A stretch of 64,000 nucleotides of DNA from Rhopalosiphum padi (Eukaryota > Arthropoda > Insecta > Hemiptera > Aphididae), in NCBI RefSeq assembly GCF_020882245.1, contig NC_083598.1, positions 1,543,178-1,607,177 on the forward strand, read 5' to 3'. Numbering within the stretch: position 1 is the first letter of the stretch; every line of letters begins with the position of its first letter. Below are positions 1 through 10,753 of this stretch, piece after piece. A program made the translations under genes and the position numbers. A model generated the notes under the pieces. It was not told where the DNA came from. It searched no databases and was given only the letters and a program-made list of their open reading frames with translations.

Positions 1-2636
1 TCCCACCAGACCAACAGCGATTGATTTTTGCCGGAAAACAACTGGAGGATGGACGTACATTATCTGACTATAATATTCAGAAAGAATCTACTTTACATTT
101 GGTTCTACGTCTCCGTGGTGGAATGCAAATTTTTGTGAAAACACTGACTGGCAAAACCATCACTTTAGAAGTAGAATCCTCAGATTCTATTGAAAATGTA
201 AAAGCTAAAATTCAAGACAAAGAAGGAATCCCACCAGACCAACAGCGATTGATTTTTGCCGGAAAACAACTGGAGGATGGACGTACATTATCTGACTATA
301 ATATTCAGAAAGAATCTACTTTACATTTGGTTCTACGTCTCCGTGGTGGAATGCAAATTTTTGTGAAAACATTGACTGGCAAAACCATCACTTTAGAAGT
401 AGAATCCTCAGATTCTATTGAAAATGTAAAAGCTAAAATTCAAGACAAAGAAGGAATCCCACCAGACCAACAGCGATTGATTTTTGCCGGAAAACAACTG
501 GAGGATGGACGTACATTATCTGACTATAATATTCAGAAAGAATCTACTTTACATTTGGTTCTACGTCTCCGTGGTGGAATGCAAATTTTTGTGAAAACAC
601 TGACTGGCAAAACCATCACTTTAGAAGTAGAATCCTCAGATTCTATTGAAAATGTAAAAGCTAAAATTCAAGACAAAGAAGGAATCCCACCAGACCAACA
701 GCGATTGATTTTTGCCGGAAAACAACTGGAGGATGGACGTACATTATCTGACTATAATATTCAGAAAGAATCTACTTTACATTTGGTTCTACGTCTCCGT
801 GGTGGAATGCAAATTTTTGTGAAAACATTGACTGGCAAAACCATCACTTTAGAAGTAGAATCCTCAGATTCTATTGAAAATGTAAAAGCTAAAATTCAAG
901 ACAAGGAAGGAATCCCACCAGACCAACAGCGATTGATTTTTGCCGGAAAACAACTGGAGGATGGACGTACATTATCTGACTATAATATTCAGAAAGAATC
1001 TACTTTACATTTGGTTCTACGTCTCCGTGGTGGAATGCAAATTTTTGTGAAAACACTGACTGGCAAAACCATCACTTTAGAAGTAGAATCCTCAGATTCT
1101 ATTGAAAATGTAAAAGCTAAAATTCAAGACAAAGAAGGAATCCCACCAGACCAACAGCGATTGATTTTTGCCGGAAAACAACTGGAGGATGGACGTACAT
1201 TATCTGACTATAATATTCAGAAAGAATCTACTTTACATTTGGTTCTACGTCTCCGTGGTGGAATGCAAATTTTTGTGAAAACATTGACTGGCAAAACCAT
1301 CACTTTAGAAGTAGAATCCTCAGATTCTATTGAAAATGTAAAAGCTAAAATTCAAGACAAAGAAGGAATCCCACCAGACCAACAGCGATTGATTTTTGCC
1401 GGAAAACAACTGGAGGATGGACGTACATTATCTGACTATAATATTCAGAAAGAATCTACTTTACATTTGGTTCTACGTCTCCGTGGTGGAATGCAAATTT
1501 TTGTGAAAACACTGACTGGCAAAACCATCACTTTAGAAGTAGAATCCTCAGATTCTATTGAAAATGTAAAAGCTAAAATTCAAGACAAAGAAGGAATCCC
1601 ACCAGACCAACAGCGATTGATTTTTGCCGGAAAACAACTGGAGGATGGACGTACATTATCTGACTATAATATTCAGAAAGAATCTACTTTACATTTGGTT
1701 CTACGTCTCCGTGGTGGAATGCAAATTTTTGTGAAAACATTGACTGGCAAAACCATCACTTTAGAAGTAGAATCCTCAGATTCTATTGAAAATGTAAAAG
1801 CTAAAATTCAAGACAAGGAAGGAATCCCACCAGACCAACAGCGATTGATTTTTGCCGGAAAACAACTGGAGGATGGACGTACATTATCTGACTATAATAT
1901 TCAGAAAGAATCTACTTTACATTTGGTTCTACGTCTCCGTGGTGGAATGCAAATTTTTGTGAAAACACTGACTGGCAAAACCATCACTTTAGAAGTAGAA
2001 TCCTCAGATTCTATTGAAAATGTAAAAGCTAAAATTCAAGACAAAGAAGGAATCCCACCAGACCAACAGCGATTGATTTTTGCCGGAAAACAACTGGAGG
2101 ATGGACGTACATTATCTGACTATAATATTCAGAAAGAATCTACTTTACATTTGGTTCTACGTCTCCGTGGTGGAATGCAAATTTTTGTGAAAACATTGAC
2201 TGGCAAAACCATCACTTTAGAAGTAGAATCCTCAGATTCTATTGAAAATGTAAAAGCTAAAATTCAAGACAAAGAAGGAATCCCACCAGACCAACAGCGA
2301 TTGATTTTTGCCGGAAAACAACTGGAGGATGGACGTACATTATCTGACTATAATATTCAGAAAGAATCTACTTTACATTTGGTTCTACGTCTCCGTGGTG
2401 GAATGCAAATTTTTGTGAAAACACTGACTGGCAAAACCATCACTTTAGAAGTAGAATCCTCAGATTCTATTGAAAATGTAAAAGCTAAAATTCAAGACAA
2501 AGAAGGAATCCCACCAGACCAACAGCGATTGATTTTTGCCGGAAAACAACTGGAGGATGGACGTACATTATCTGACTATAATATTCAGAAAGAATCTACT
2601 TTACATTTAGTCCTACGTCTCCGTGGTGGAATGTAA
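1..2636 (+). CDS. polyubiquitin, 5'-partial (11 full units plus one partial)
   Basis: Encodes head-to-tail ubiquitin, the 76-residue modifier released from its precursor by deubiquitinases and then attached to lysines of target proteins. The reading frame is already open at base 3 inside a unit (residue 37 onward). Eleven complete units start at 123 and then every 228 bases to 2403. Each unit ends in the LRLRGG tail needed for processing and conjugation, and K48, K63 and the I44 patch are kept. After the last GG there is one extra Met codon, then TAA at 2634-2636. All units carry Ser19 and Ser22 in place of Pro19 and Thr22 of common animal ubiquitin. Units are almost identical at synonymous sites, which indicates concerted evolution. 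The start codon and promoter lie outside the window. No intron is seen in the visible part. It converges on SKP1. Confidence 0.98.
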   Translation, partial: PPDQQRLIFAGKQLEDGRTLSDYNIQKESTLHLVLRLRGGMQIFVKTLTGKTITLEVESSDSIENVKAKIQDKEGIPPDQQRLIFAGKQLEDGRTLSDYNIQKESTLHLVLRLRGGMQIFVKTLTGKTITLEVESSDSIENVKAKIQDKEGIPPDQQRLIFAGKQLEDGRTLSDYNIQKESTLHLVLRLRGGMQIFVKTLTGKTITLEVESSDSIENVKAKIQDKEGIPPDQQRLIFAGKQLEDGRTLSDYNIQKESTLHLVLRLRGGMQIFVKTLTGKTITLEVESSDSIENVKAKIQDKEGIPPDQQRLIFAGKQLEDGRTLSDYNIQKESTLHLVLRLRGGMQIFVKTLTGKTITLEVESSDSIENVKAKIQDKEGIPPDQQRLIFAGKQLEDGRTLSDYNIQKESTLHLVLRLRGGMQIFVKTLTGKTITLEVESSDSIENVKAKIQDKEGIPPDQQRLIFAGKQLEDGRTLSDYNIQKESTLHLVLRLRGGMQIFVKTLTGKTITLEVESSDSIENVKAKIQDKEGIPPDQQRLIFAGKQLEDGRTLSDYNIQKESTLHLVLRLRGGMQIFVKTLTGKTITLEVESSDSIENVKAKIQDKEGIPPDQQRLIFAGKQLEDGRTLSDYNIQKESTLHLVLRLRGGMQIFVKTLTGKTITLEVESSDSIENVKAKIQDKEGIPPDQQRLIFAGKQLEDGRTLSDYNIQKESTLHLVLRLRGGMQIFVKTLTGKTITLEVESSDSIENVKAKIQDKEGIPPDQQRLIFAGKQLEDGRTLSDYNIQKESTLHLVLRLRGGMQIFVKTLTGKTITLEVESSDSIENVKAKIQDKEGIPPDQQRLIFAGKQLEDGRTLSDYNIQKESTLHLVLRLRGGM

Positions 2637-2680
2637 ATCTTTGTGAAAACATCATCAGACCAGCAGTGATTGAACTTGTC
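2631..2680 (+). pseudogene. decayed, internally deleted ubiquitin unit behind the stop
   Basis: The bases after the last full unit still resemble the beginning of a unit (ATG, then a codon matching CAA but reading TAA, then the FVKT coding bases). They jump directly to bases resembling the PPDQQRL segment. The terminal stop therefore appears to be a C-to-T change in codon 2 of a former further unit, followed by an internal deletion and decay. Seen by direct comparison with the neighbouring units. Confidence 0.75.
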
Positions 2681-5245
2681 AAAAGCAATAAGAAGGTCAT
2701 AATAAGTCAATCTTTACTTGGTGTGCACTTTCAAAGTTGTTTCAATAGAATATAGTGTTTTTTTACTATATATTATAAAAACATTTTAATTATATAATAT
2801 AATAAATAACAAATTAAAATTCTATGTTTATTCATTTCATATTATAGTTAACCAACAACAATATACATATGTTATCTTGCAAAAACTGATGTGGTTGACA
2901 TTTTTATAATTTTAGGTAACTCCATCGTTTTTCTTTTACTTATTCACTTATTCCATAATAATAAATATACAAATGTCTGTATATATTATATTCTTATAAC
3001 TATATTTTTCCAAAAATTATAAATATTTTAAATAATTCATTTATTTTCCTAATTTAAAATTTTGATTTAAGTCCTTCAATCAGCATTGTCTGATTGTGTG
3101 TGTATGTGTATTCATGCTATTTCACTTGCTGTACAATTTGAAATTAATTAATATATTCTAAAAATGTTAACTTTTTAATTTAAGTTAAGTCTAATAGTTG
3201 TATATGCTAGTGGTTAGATAGAAATATCTCAGATCGCACTGATATTTTGTTTTTAATAGACACTATATTTAATGACAATTATGGATAGATGAATTCTTAC
3301 TTGAATAAAATCTTTACTACCTCTACAACTTATGAATCATTTTACATTTCTACCACATTATAATTGTATAGATGTTTAATAGGTAAATTTCTGTATTATA
3401 TTTTTACTTGTGCGCTTGGTATACATCTACTAAAACCAAGTTGTATACATTGCCATAGATATACAATGGGTACTTCAATTTTAGATAAATAATTTATGCG
3501 TGCCAATTAATAGGATATTTTACAGGTAAGCATTATTAAATATACTATAACATATGACATTTAACAAGATGCATAATAATGAATGATTGAAAAATTTAAA
3601 TCTAATTGTTTGTTTAGAGTAAAATAATAATAAAAAGATTTTTTCTATAAATTTATATATACGCTAGAAAAGCCTAATCTGTATACTTTATTATTAAACA
3701 AATAGTACTAATTACAATATATTTAATAACAATGATTTATTAATATACAGATAACAGTAGGTAAGTAGGTTTTATAATGCAAATTTAAAGGTCATGAAAT
3801 ATATTAATTTTATAAATTCCCTGGGACATTAGTTAATATTATTGTATTGCTCCAATTGAATATTATTTGATTTAGAAGTATGATAAATGTAACTTATAAC
3901 ATTATGTAATATATACTATACATTGCCTATTACACAAAATAGAATTTACAACAGGACTGATGGTATTATTATAACTTAATATCATATTTTTTACAATTCA
4001 AATTTATGTTGTTAGTTTTAATATTAGAATGAATTAACTGTTTGTTAAATTTAAAGTTTAGGACATTATTTGTGTCTTGTTATGGTAATTTCATTTTTAA
4101 GCAAATTGTGTGTAAAATATTGATAATTAAAAATAATCAAATTAAAATTAAAATATTTAACAACACCAACGAGCTAACAAATATAATGTTTTAATAATTA
4201 AGTATGTCAAATCACTAATAATAAATTCAAAATTAGAACTGCTGAACACAAATTTTAGGTATGTTGTCCATTAAGACGACAACACATAGAGGTAATTATA
4301 AATAATTTATGAATTATTGCACATTCCATAAAATAAAAATTGTGTTTTAAATCTCTGAAAATTTTTTTAGTGCTTTACCTTATATTTTTTATTTGAAGAA
4401 TTTTCAATACTAAGGTTTCAAGGATTGTTATAATATATCAATTTAAATAAATCGTCTTAAGTTATAAGATTTCTCAATCAATACTTTTTTTAGAAACAAA
4501 TAAATAGTTTTAAAATTAATTATATTTGAGATAAATAATTATAAAATATATCATGTAATATTATTAATAAGTATTTAGTTCATACATTTCTTAATATACA
4601 CGATACAAACATTTAATGCTACTAAATACTACAATCACTTCCTTTACACAAAACACTAATATCATTAGCAATAATTTGTAATATTTATCACAGGAGCAAT
4701 TTATTTTCATAAAATTAATAAATGTTCAGTAAAAAATTGGTTTATTCTTAAATGTTATACAAATATAAATTCATTAAGATTTTTTTTTTTATTTCATACA
4801 TATCATACATGAAAAAAAAAATATTTCACAGTTGAAGAATAAATGAAATAAAATGTTTAATCCATAAACAAAGAGTTGTATAATCTAATATTTATTGAAC
4901 AATAAAAATGATTAATAGTTATTCATTTTAAAATAAATATCTGCACACATCAGAATATGTATACCTATCTATTATGTTGTAATACCTAGTTACTTAATTG
5001 ACACAAAATTCTATAAAATTATGAAATATACTAAAGTAGGTACTACTAGTACATAATTTAATAAGCAAAATTAACGTATGTTAAACCTACAAGTTGTCAC
5101 CTAATTATTAAAATGATAGCATAACTTCTCTTTAAAAATTCATATTCTAATTAAATAGATATATAACAAAAGTATGAATATTTTAAATATAAAATTATGA
5201 TGGGATTGACAAAATATTAGATATTCATTTGTGGATAAAAATAAG
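2681..5245. other. AT-rich intergenic stretch
   Basis: This is the convergent 3' space between polyubiquitin and SKP1, and it must hold the 3' UTRs of both. It is very AT-rich with short homopolymers. I see no conserved ORF, TIR element or RNA gene in it. Confidence 0.6.
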
Positions 5246-5734
5246 TTACTTTTCTTCACACCATTCATTTTCTTTACGTACTTGTTCCTCCTCGGCAGCT
5301 GAGAAATCATTTTTAATATTGAACGTTTTCCTTATTTCCTCGGGAGTTTTTCCCTTAATCATATTAGCAACGGTCTTACAAGTAACGTCCAACAAGCCTT
5401 TGATGTCCAAATAGTTAGCAGCCAATATGAGTTCAAATAGTGTACCCTGATCCACTTTCAGGAAATCGGCATCCCAGCTGGATATATCGTCTGTACGCTT
5501 TTCGCGTCCTTCGTCATCCTCAGTTGCAGGTGGGTCGTCCTTGTGGTAGGTTGCCCACTGAATGACTTTCTTCAATATTCCAGCGTTCACATTTGGCAAC
5601 GGCACGATTTCTTCGTCTTCTTCTTCTAAACCCAAATCCTCAACCATAGTTTTGATAGTAACCGATGCTTTGGCGATCTCGAAATCAACTTGAAACACTT
5701 CACCATCCGAACTTTGCAATTTGATCATCGGCAT
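5246..5734 (-). CDS. SkpA: SKP1 homolog, SCF ubiquitin ligase adaptor
   Basis: Adaptor that links F-box proteins to cullin-1 in SCF E3 ubiquitin ligases. The ORF is 162 residues (human SKP1 has 163) and aligns end to end with the family as I know it. It has the N-terminal BTB/POZ-like fold (IKLQSSDGE start, VPLPNVN strand, KKVIQW helix), an acidic linker, and the C-terminal F-box-binding part with FELILAANYLDIKGLLD, KTPEEIRKTF and the terminal NEWCEEK. The start ATG is at 5734 and the stop TAA at 5246-5248. The coding region has no intron. It lies convergent to polyubiquitin. An intronless coding region may be ancestral here, or the copy may be a retrogene; no poly(A) tract or duplication was found to decide. 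The codons are intact, so it is probably functional. Confidence 0.95.
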   Translation of the reverse strand: MPMIKLQSSDGEVFQVDFEIAKASVTIKTMVEDLGLEEEDEEIVPLPNVNAGILKKVIQWATYHKDDPPATEDDEGREKRTDDISSWDADFLKVDQGTLFELILAANYLDIKGLLDVTCKTVANMIKGKTPEEIRKTFNIKNDFSAAEEEQVRKENEWCEEK

Positions 5735-6571
5735 CTTGATGCAAATAAGTTTTCCTCGAATGACTAGGTAAGATTTACTATAATATAATTTACTATTTTA
5801 TAATTACTTATTAATTTCCTATCAGATCGTTGTTTTGTTTAATATGTTCAATGTTGTAACATTTGTAAATTGTACTGTTAAAAAATAAAAATAAGATATT
5901 CATATAAATGTAATAAATGTATAAGAATTAAGTATCAACAATATTTTTATCATATCCAGATGACAGATCGGGAAAACAAAAACATCCGACCATTTGGTGT
6001 TCTTACTTAATGTCGTTTACCCGGTATAACGATGAAGGTGTTGGTTCACACAAAGTTGTGGTGGTCAACAACTTCTCCACAGACGACTCTCCTTCCACAC
6101 CATATTATCTTAAATCGTGGTCATAAAGGTGTTTTTTATCTATATGATAACGGCATAGACATAACACAGAATAGATTCTATTATATTGTGTCTATGAATA
6201 ACACTGATGAATAGAGTACGTTTGATTAAAAACATGTTTATTAGGTCTCATTTTTTATGACTAACATTTTATTTTGTAATTTTGTACTTTTGCAGTATTA
6301 ATTAGATGATTAGGTGATATTATTACCAAAAATATTAGAAAAAGGATTAATGATATTTAAAATTACTAAATTCAAAACAATTTCTTATCATTTCATCCAG
6401 TATTATTTAAATAAAATACTATGTTATACATCTAGGAAATATAGAGGTTCAACTATATACTTCTGTCTTAAAAATTCTTGTGACTAAAAATTTCTTAATT
6501 TCTTTTAGATTTATAGATTTAATTTTGAGTTGATTATACTGATACGCAATAAGCTATTTTATTTCTTGACA
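5735..6571. other. SKP1-PPID divergent intergenic region
   Basis: This 0.84-kb region separates the divergent SKP1 and PPID start codons and should hold both promoters. A 60-codon ORF (6032-6214, +) lies in it. Its product is not recognised and it has no supporting splice sites, so I do not call it a gene. No clear TATA box or other element can be defined in this AT-rich background. Confidence 0.5.
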
Positions 6572-9500
6572 ATGGATAATAATAGCAGTGTCACTGCTGG
6601 AAACTCAGTAGTATTTTTGGATATTGAAATTGCCCAAGAAAAAAGTGAGTAAAATGTTCAGTTAAATAACAATACATCTTTGCAATGTTTCTTGGTAATC
6701 GAATAAATTTACTGGATTATTCGTTTTTATTTTTACAGTTGGACGTATTGTCATTGAATTGTTTAATAATGTAGTACCTAAGACTGCTGAAAATTTTAGA
6801 GCTCTTTGTACTGGTGAAAGAGGTAATGGTTTATCAGGAAAGCCACTGCATTTGAAAGGGTCATTATTCCATCGAGGTAATTAATTACAATATAGTATTT
6901 TATAAAATAAAATAGCTTACATAAGTACTTAATAATTTGATATAATAGAAACAAGACTGATTTCTATTAGATGAGTTTTTTTATAAGATTCCCAATAAAT
7001 AATTATGAATAGATCTATAAAAATATAGATTTTAATTATGTTACGCATTACATTCTGTTGTCTATTTATAACCTTGTGCATTAATTTTAAAATTTTTTAT
7101 AGTTTCTAAACAATTTATTCATATGTATGTATAAACTGAACTGTAGATAATATACACTAAAAAACTTATGAATATTTGAGTTGCTAGTTTTCTATAAATT
7201 GAACAACAATGTGATATTTTGACATACATTTTTTTTCACGACTCACAAACATAAAAAATGGCAAAACATGGTAGCCATCAACTACATATAAATATTTTAT
7301 AATTATATTGAGTCATTTTTATTAAAAATAGATTTTACTCTCAAAAAAAAAAAAATTAATAATAATAATTTGATTTAAGTAAAAATCAGAATTGTGACAC
7401 TTTTTTTATCATTTTAGCTGTTCCAGAATTTATGATCCAGGGTGGTGACATTACTGCTGGTAATGGATCTGGCGGTGAAAGTATATATGGTTTGTTTTTT
7501 GAGGATGAAAACTTTAAATTGCTGGTAAATTACATTAATACTAAGTATTTATAAGTGTAATTCACAATATAATTTTTAATACAGAATAAAAAAAATATTT
7601 TATAATATCTAATATAATAATAAACACTAGGTAATTAGTAAAATTGTATTAAGAATATTATTATTATTATTTGAAAAGGAAAAAATTACCCAGCGCACGC
7701 ACCTATGTAATCTGATATCACATCCATAACTAAATATTTATTCTAAACATTTTTGATATATTGTAATACTAATTTTAACGATATTTATTGTACATTGGAT
7801 TTTAATCAGTAGTTGAATCTGTTTCGATCTTTTTATATTTACATCAAAAATATGATCATAATTAAATAGTAGAAAATCGTAGAATAAATCATTATGATTG
7901 TGATTGTATTATATATTTTAACTGATACAAAATGTAAAACAATAGTAAGATAAATTAATTTTAACTCAGACAAAGCGTAAGTAATACAGCTAGTATAAGA
8001 TAAATGTATTTTACTCATAAAAAAATCTAAAATATATTTTGAAATAAAGTATTGAAGCTAGTTAATTTATGCACGGAAAAGCAGTAAGAACTATGGAACT
8101 TTTAAAGTACCCATATCAAATTTATAACTTTTAAAATCTATGATTTTATTTCTTACACTGTGTTGAGTGATTATACTTGATTGGAAATATTGAACAAACA
8201 GTTCACAATCAAACAGATTGTGTTGTAATATTCCAATAGGTACATAAATTTACTTCTTAATACCTCATTTTGATTATACTAAGGCTTTACAAATACACAT
8301 CTAAATCATGGTTTAACTAAGTAGTTCAGTTATATAATAGATTTATACCATATACTTATATACACCTTAATAATATTTTTTATATAATAATAAAATATGT
8401 TGTTTTATTTATTATATTATGTATTTAATTCTCATTCTAGCATGAAGAACCTGGAGTCTTAAGTATGGCAAATACAGGCCATAAAAATACTAATAACTCC
8501 CAGTTTTTCATCACAACTGCTCCGTGTTCACATTTGGATGGTAAGAATGTTGTTTTTGGAAAAGTGATAAAAGGATTTTGTGTAGTTCAAACAATTTCTA
8601 CCACTACTACTAATAATGATATCCCTATTAATGTAAGTAAACTAATGCTAAAATGTAATGTGTTTACTAATTTGATTTTATCTATATTCAATAATATATT
8701 TTTTATATTAAAAATTATGTATTAGATTGTGAATGGAGATGAATGTATTGATTTTACAATGATGTGTTTTTTTATTTTTGTGTCTGTCATCACATTTTTG
8801 AGCAGAAATAAAGCTTTGATTTTTGACTTCAGTCCCTCTTTGAAAAGGAAAATTCATCTAGTTGGTACTTTGAGGAATCAAAAGTAAAAAATTTTCAGTA
8901 TTTTAGGAAAAATCCTAAAAAAGTAACAGTAAAACAGGAATTTTTACACATCATCAGTTTTCGACAAAATCAATTTATTTATTTTGCTGTAACTCAAAAA
9001 CGAATCATTGTAAATACTTGAAATGTTCATCAAATTTCTATATTAGCGTTATCTATTTACGATTAAAATTTCAGAATTGTTCAGAATTGTTTTTCGTATA
9101 CAATGATACCTGTCATTTCATTCAAATTTAACACATCCATTTTAGTGACCTACTCTCCATCTCTACTATACAGTAGAGTGATATCCACTTGCCCACCCTT
9201 TTTTTTATTGATTATGAAAAAATAATCCTACTGACTAGTATTTCACCAATTATGTTTGAAAGCAGTTGCTGAAGTTTGTTGATAAAGAATTAAATGTTTA
9301 CTAATCTTAAAAAGTCTGTATGTAGAATTGTAGACTAAAATATATTAAAAATAGTAAATACATTTTGATCAAGTAGTTCAAGTAGAACATTTTGATACTC
9401 AATTGATATTTAGTAGCTAGATATTGACTTGGAGATAAGTTAATCTAACTTATCTTAGTATTTCTGTATTTTAATAGTATACCGCACATATAACTATTTG

Positions 9501-10753
9501 AATGTTTTATTTCTATATTAAACCAGTTCGTATTAGTACATTCCAATATCTCTCTTGAAAATCTTGCTGTGTTTCTTTAACTGGCAATTGGTAACCTTAA
9601 TTATAATAAAAAATATTTTGTATTTATTAATCATGTTTGTATGGTTTCAGCCTTGTATAATCACAGATTGTGGTGAGCTATCAAGTGATAGTAATACTTG
9701 GAATATTAATGAAAATGATGCAACCAGTGATGTTTTTCCTCCTTTCCCCGAAGATTGGAGTGTTCAGCCAGTTGATCTTGATGTAATTACTTAATAGTTA
9801 GTATTGTACTCTGAATTTTTTTGTTTATTAAAATACTATTGTTTTCAAGGTAATACAAATCTGTGATGTTCTAAATAAAATCAAAGAATCAGGAAACCAA
9901 TTTTTTAGCTGCAAAAATTATTCATGTGCTAGACGAAAATATGACAAAGTGTTACGATATTTTGAATGGTAAGTATTTTTAATGTTTTAAATTATATATT
10001 ATTATTTCAATCTATTGTATTATATTTGCATGTATTTTACTTGGTTTTTGAACGTTAAATTATTAAAATTCAATATTAATATTATTATTTTTATTATGGG
10101 GCAATAATTTATTATAATATATTCTAATAATAAAATGTAATAATAATTATTATTTGGTATATTTAAAGTAAGATACTTATATTAAATTCAATAAATTCAT
10201 ATTTTACAGGTATAAAAGTTATCATAAAAATTCTAAAATGGATTTTAAAACGCTGGAAACTATACAAACAAGTACATTGTTAAATTTGTCCACTGTTCAC
10301 TTGAAAGAAAAAAATTACAAAATTGCAATTGAATTATCAGAACAAGTAAATATTATAAAAGAAATATTCTTGAACTTAGTTAATAGTATATTTCTATATT
10401 ATAATTTAAAACTGCTATGAAAAAATCAATAAATCTAACTAGGCAAAATCTCTTATAACCAAGCACTTATTGTAAAATATTATGATTTATGTAATTTTTT
10501 TCAACTAATTCAAAATTGCTTTTTATTACAGGTTTTAAACATAGATTGTAATAATGGAAAGGCTCTTTTTCGCCTTGGTAAGGCATTTGGTTCACTCAAT
10601 AATCATGAAAAAGCAATAAAATATTACAAACAAGCTTTAGACATTTTTCCAGATGAAAAAAATATTTTAACAGAGTTAAAAAGAGTAAAACAAGCTCAAA
10701 AGCAATATTTAGTAATGGAAAAAAAACTTTACTCAAAAATGTTTTCATCTTAG
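6572..10753 (+). CDS. PPID: cyclophilin-40 (peptidyl-prolyl cis-trans isomerase D)
   Basis: Hsp90 co-chaperone with an N-terminal cyclophilin isomerase domain and C-terminal TPR repeats. Eight exons join in phase: 6572-6644, 6739-6876, 7418-7524, 8441-8632, 9651-9782, 9850-9968, 10210-10345, 10532-10753, giving 372 aa (human 370). All introns are GT-AG. The cyclophilin core shows the catalytic FHR, the MIQGGD strand, the GGESIYG loop and the NSQFF segment. The position equal to CypA Trp121 is His (SHLDGKNVVFG), as in the CyP40 class, which binds cyclosporin weakly. The linker has a PPFPEDW motif. The last three exons encode helices typical of TPRs (IKESGNQFF, ALFRLGKAF, AIKYYKQAL). Intron 4 (8633-9650) contains a dispersed repeat. 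The start was chosen as the first in-frame ATG before the cyclophilin fold. Confidence 0.94.
8725..9205 (+). repeat. dispersed repeat in PPID intron 4 (copy 1)
   Basis: The stretch begins with bases related to GATTCCGAGCGGAGTGATGA and runs through a TGATTTTTGACTTCAG-like block to an end near TCCACTTGCCCACCC. Parts recur at 16170-16348 (+), at 44707-44784 as the reverse complement, and as a short decayed piece at 30994-31035. The internal CTCTACTATACAGTAGAG is a near-perfect palindrome. No coding capacity or TIR is seen. I recognise this type of repeat as common in aphid DNA but cannot name its class. Confidence 0.7.

Noticed and set aside
5229..5414. 61-codon plus ORF overlapping SKP1
   Set aside because: Antisense of a conserved gene with no protein-like features.
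6032..6214. 60-codon ORF between SKP1 and PPID
   Set aside because: No recognisable motif, no splice partners, lies in the shared promoter region.
8465..8725. 86-codon ORF taken as a separate gene
   Set aside because: It is PPID exon 4 read through its donor site into intron 4.
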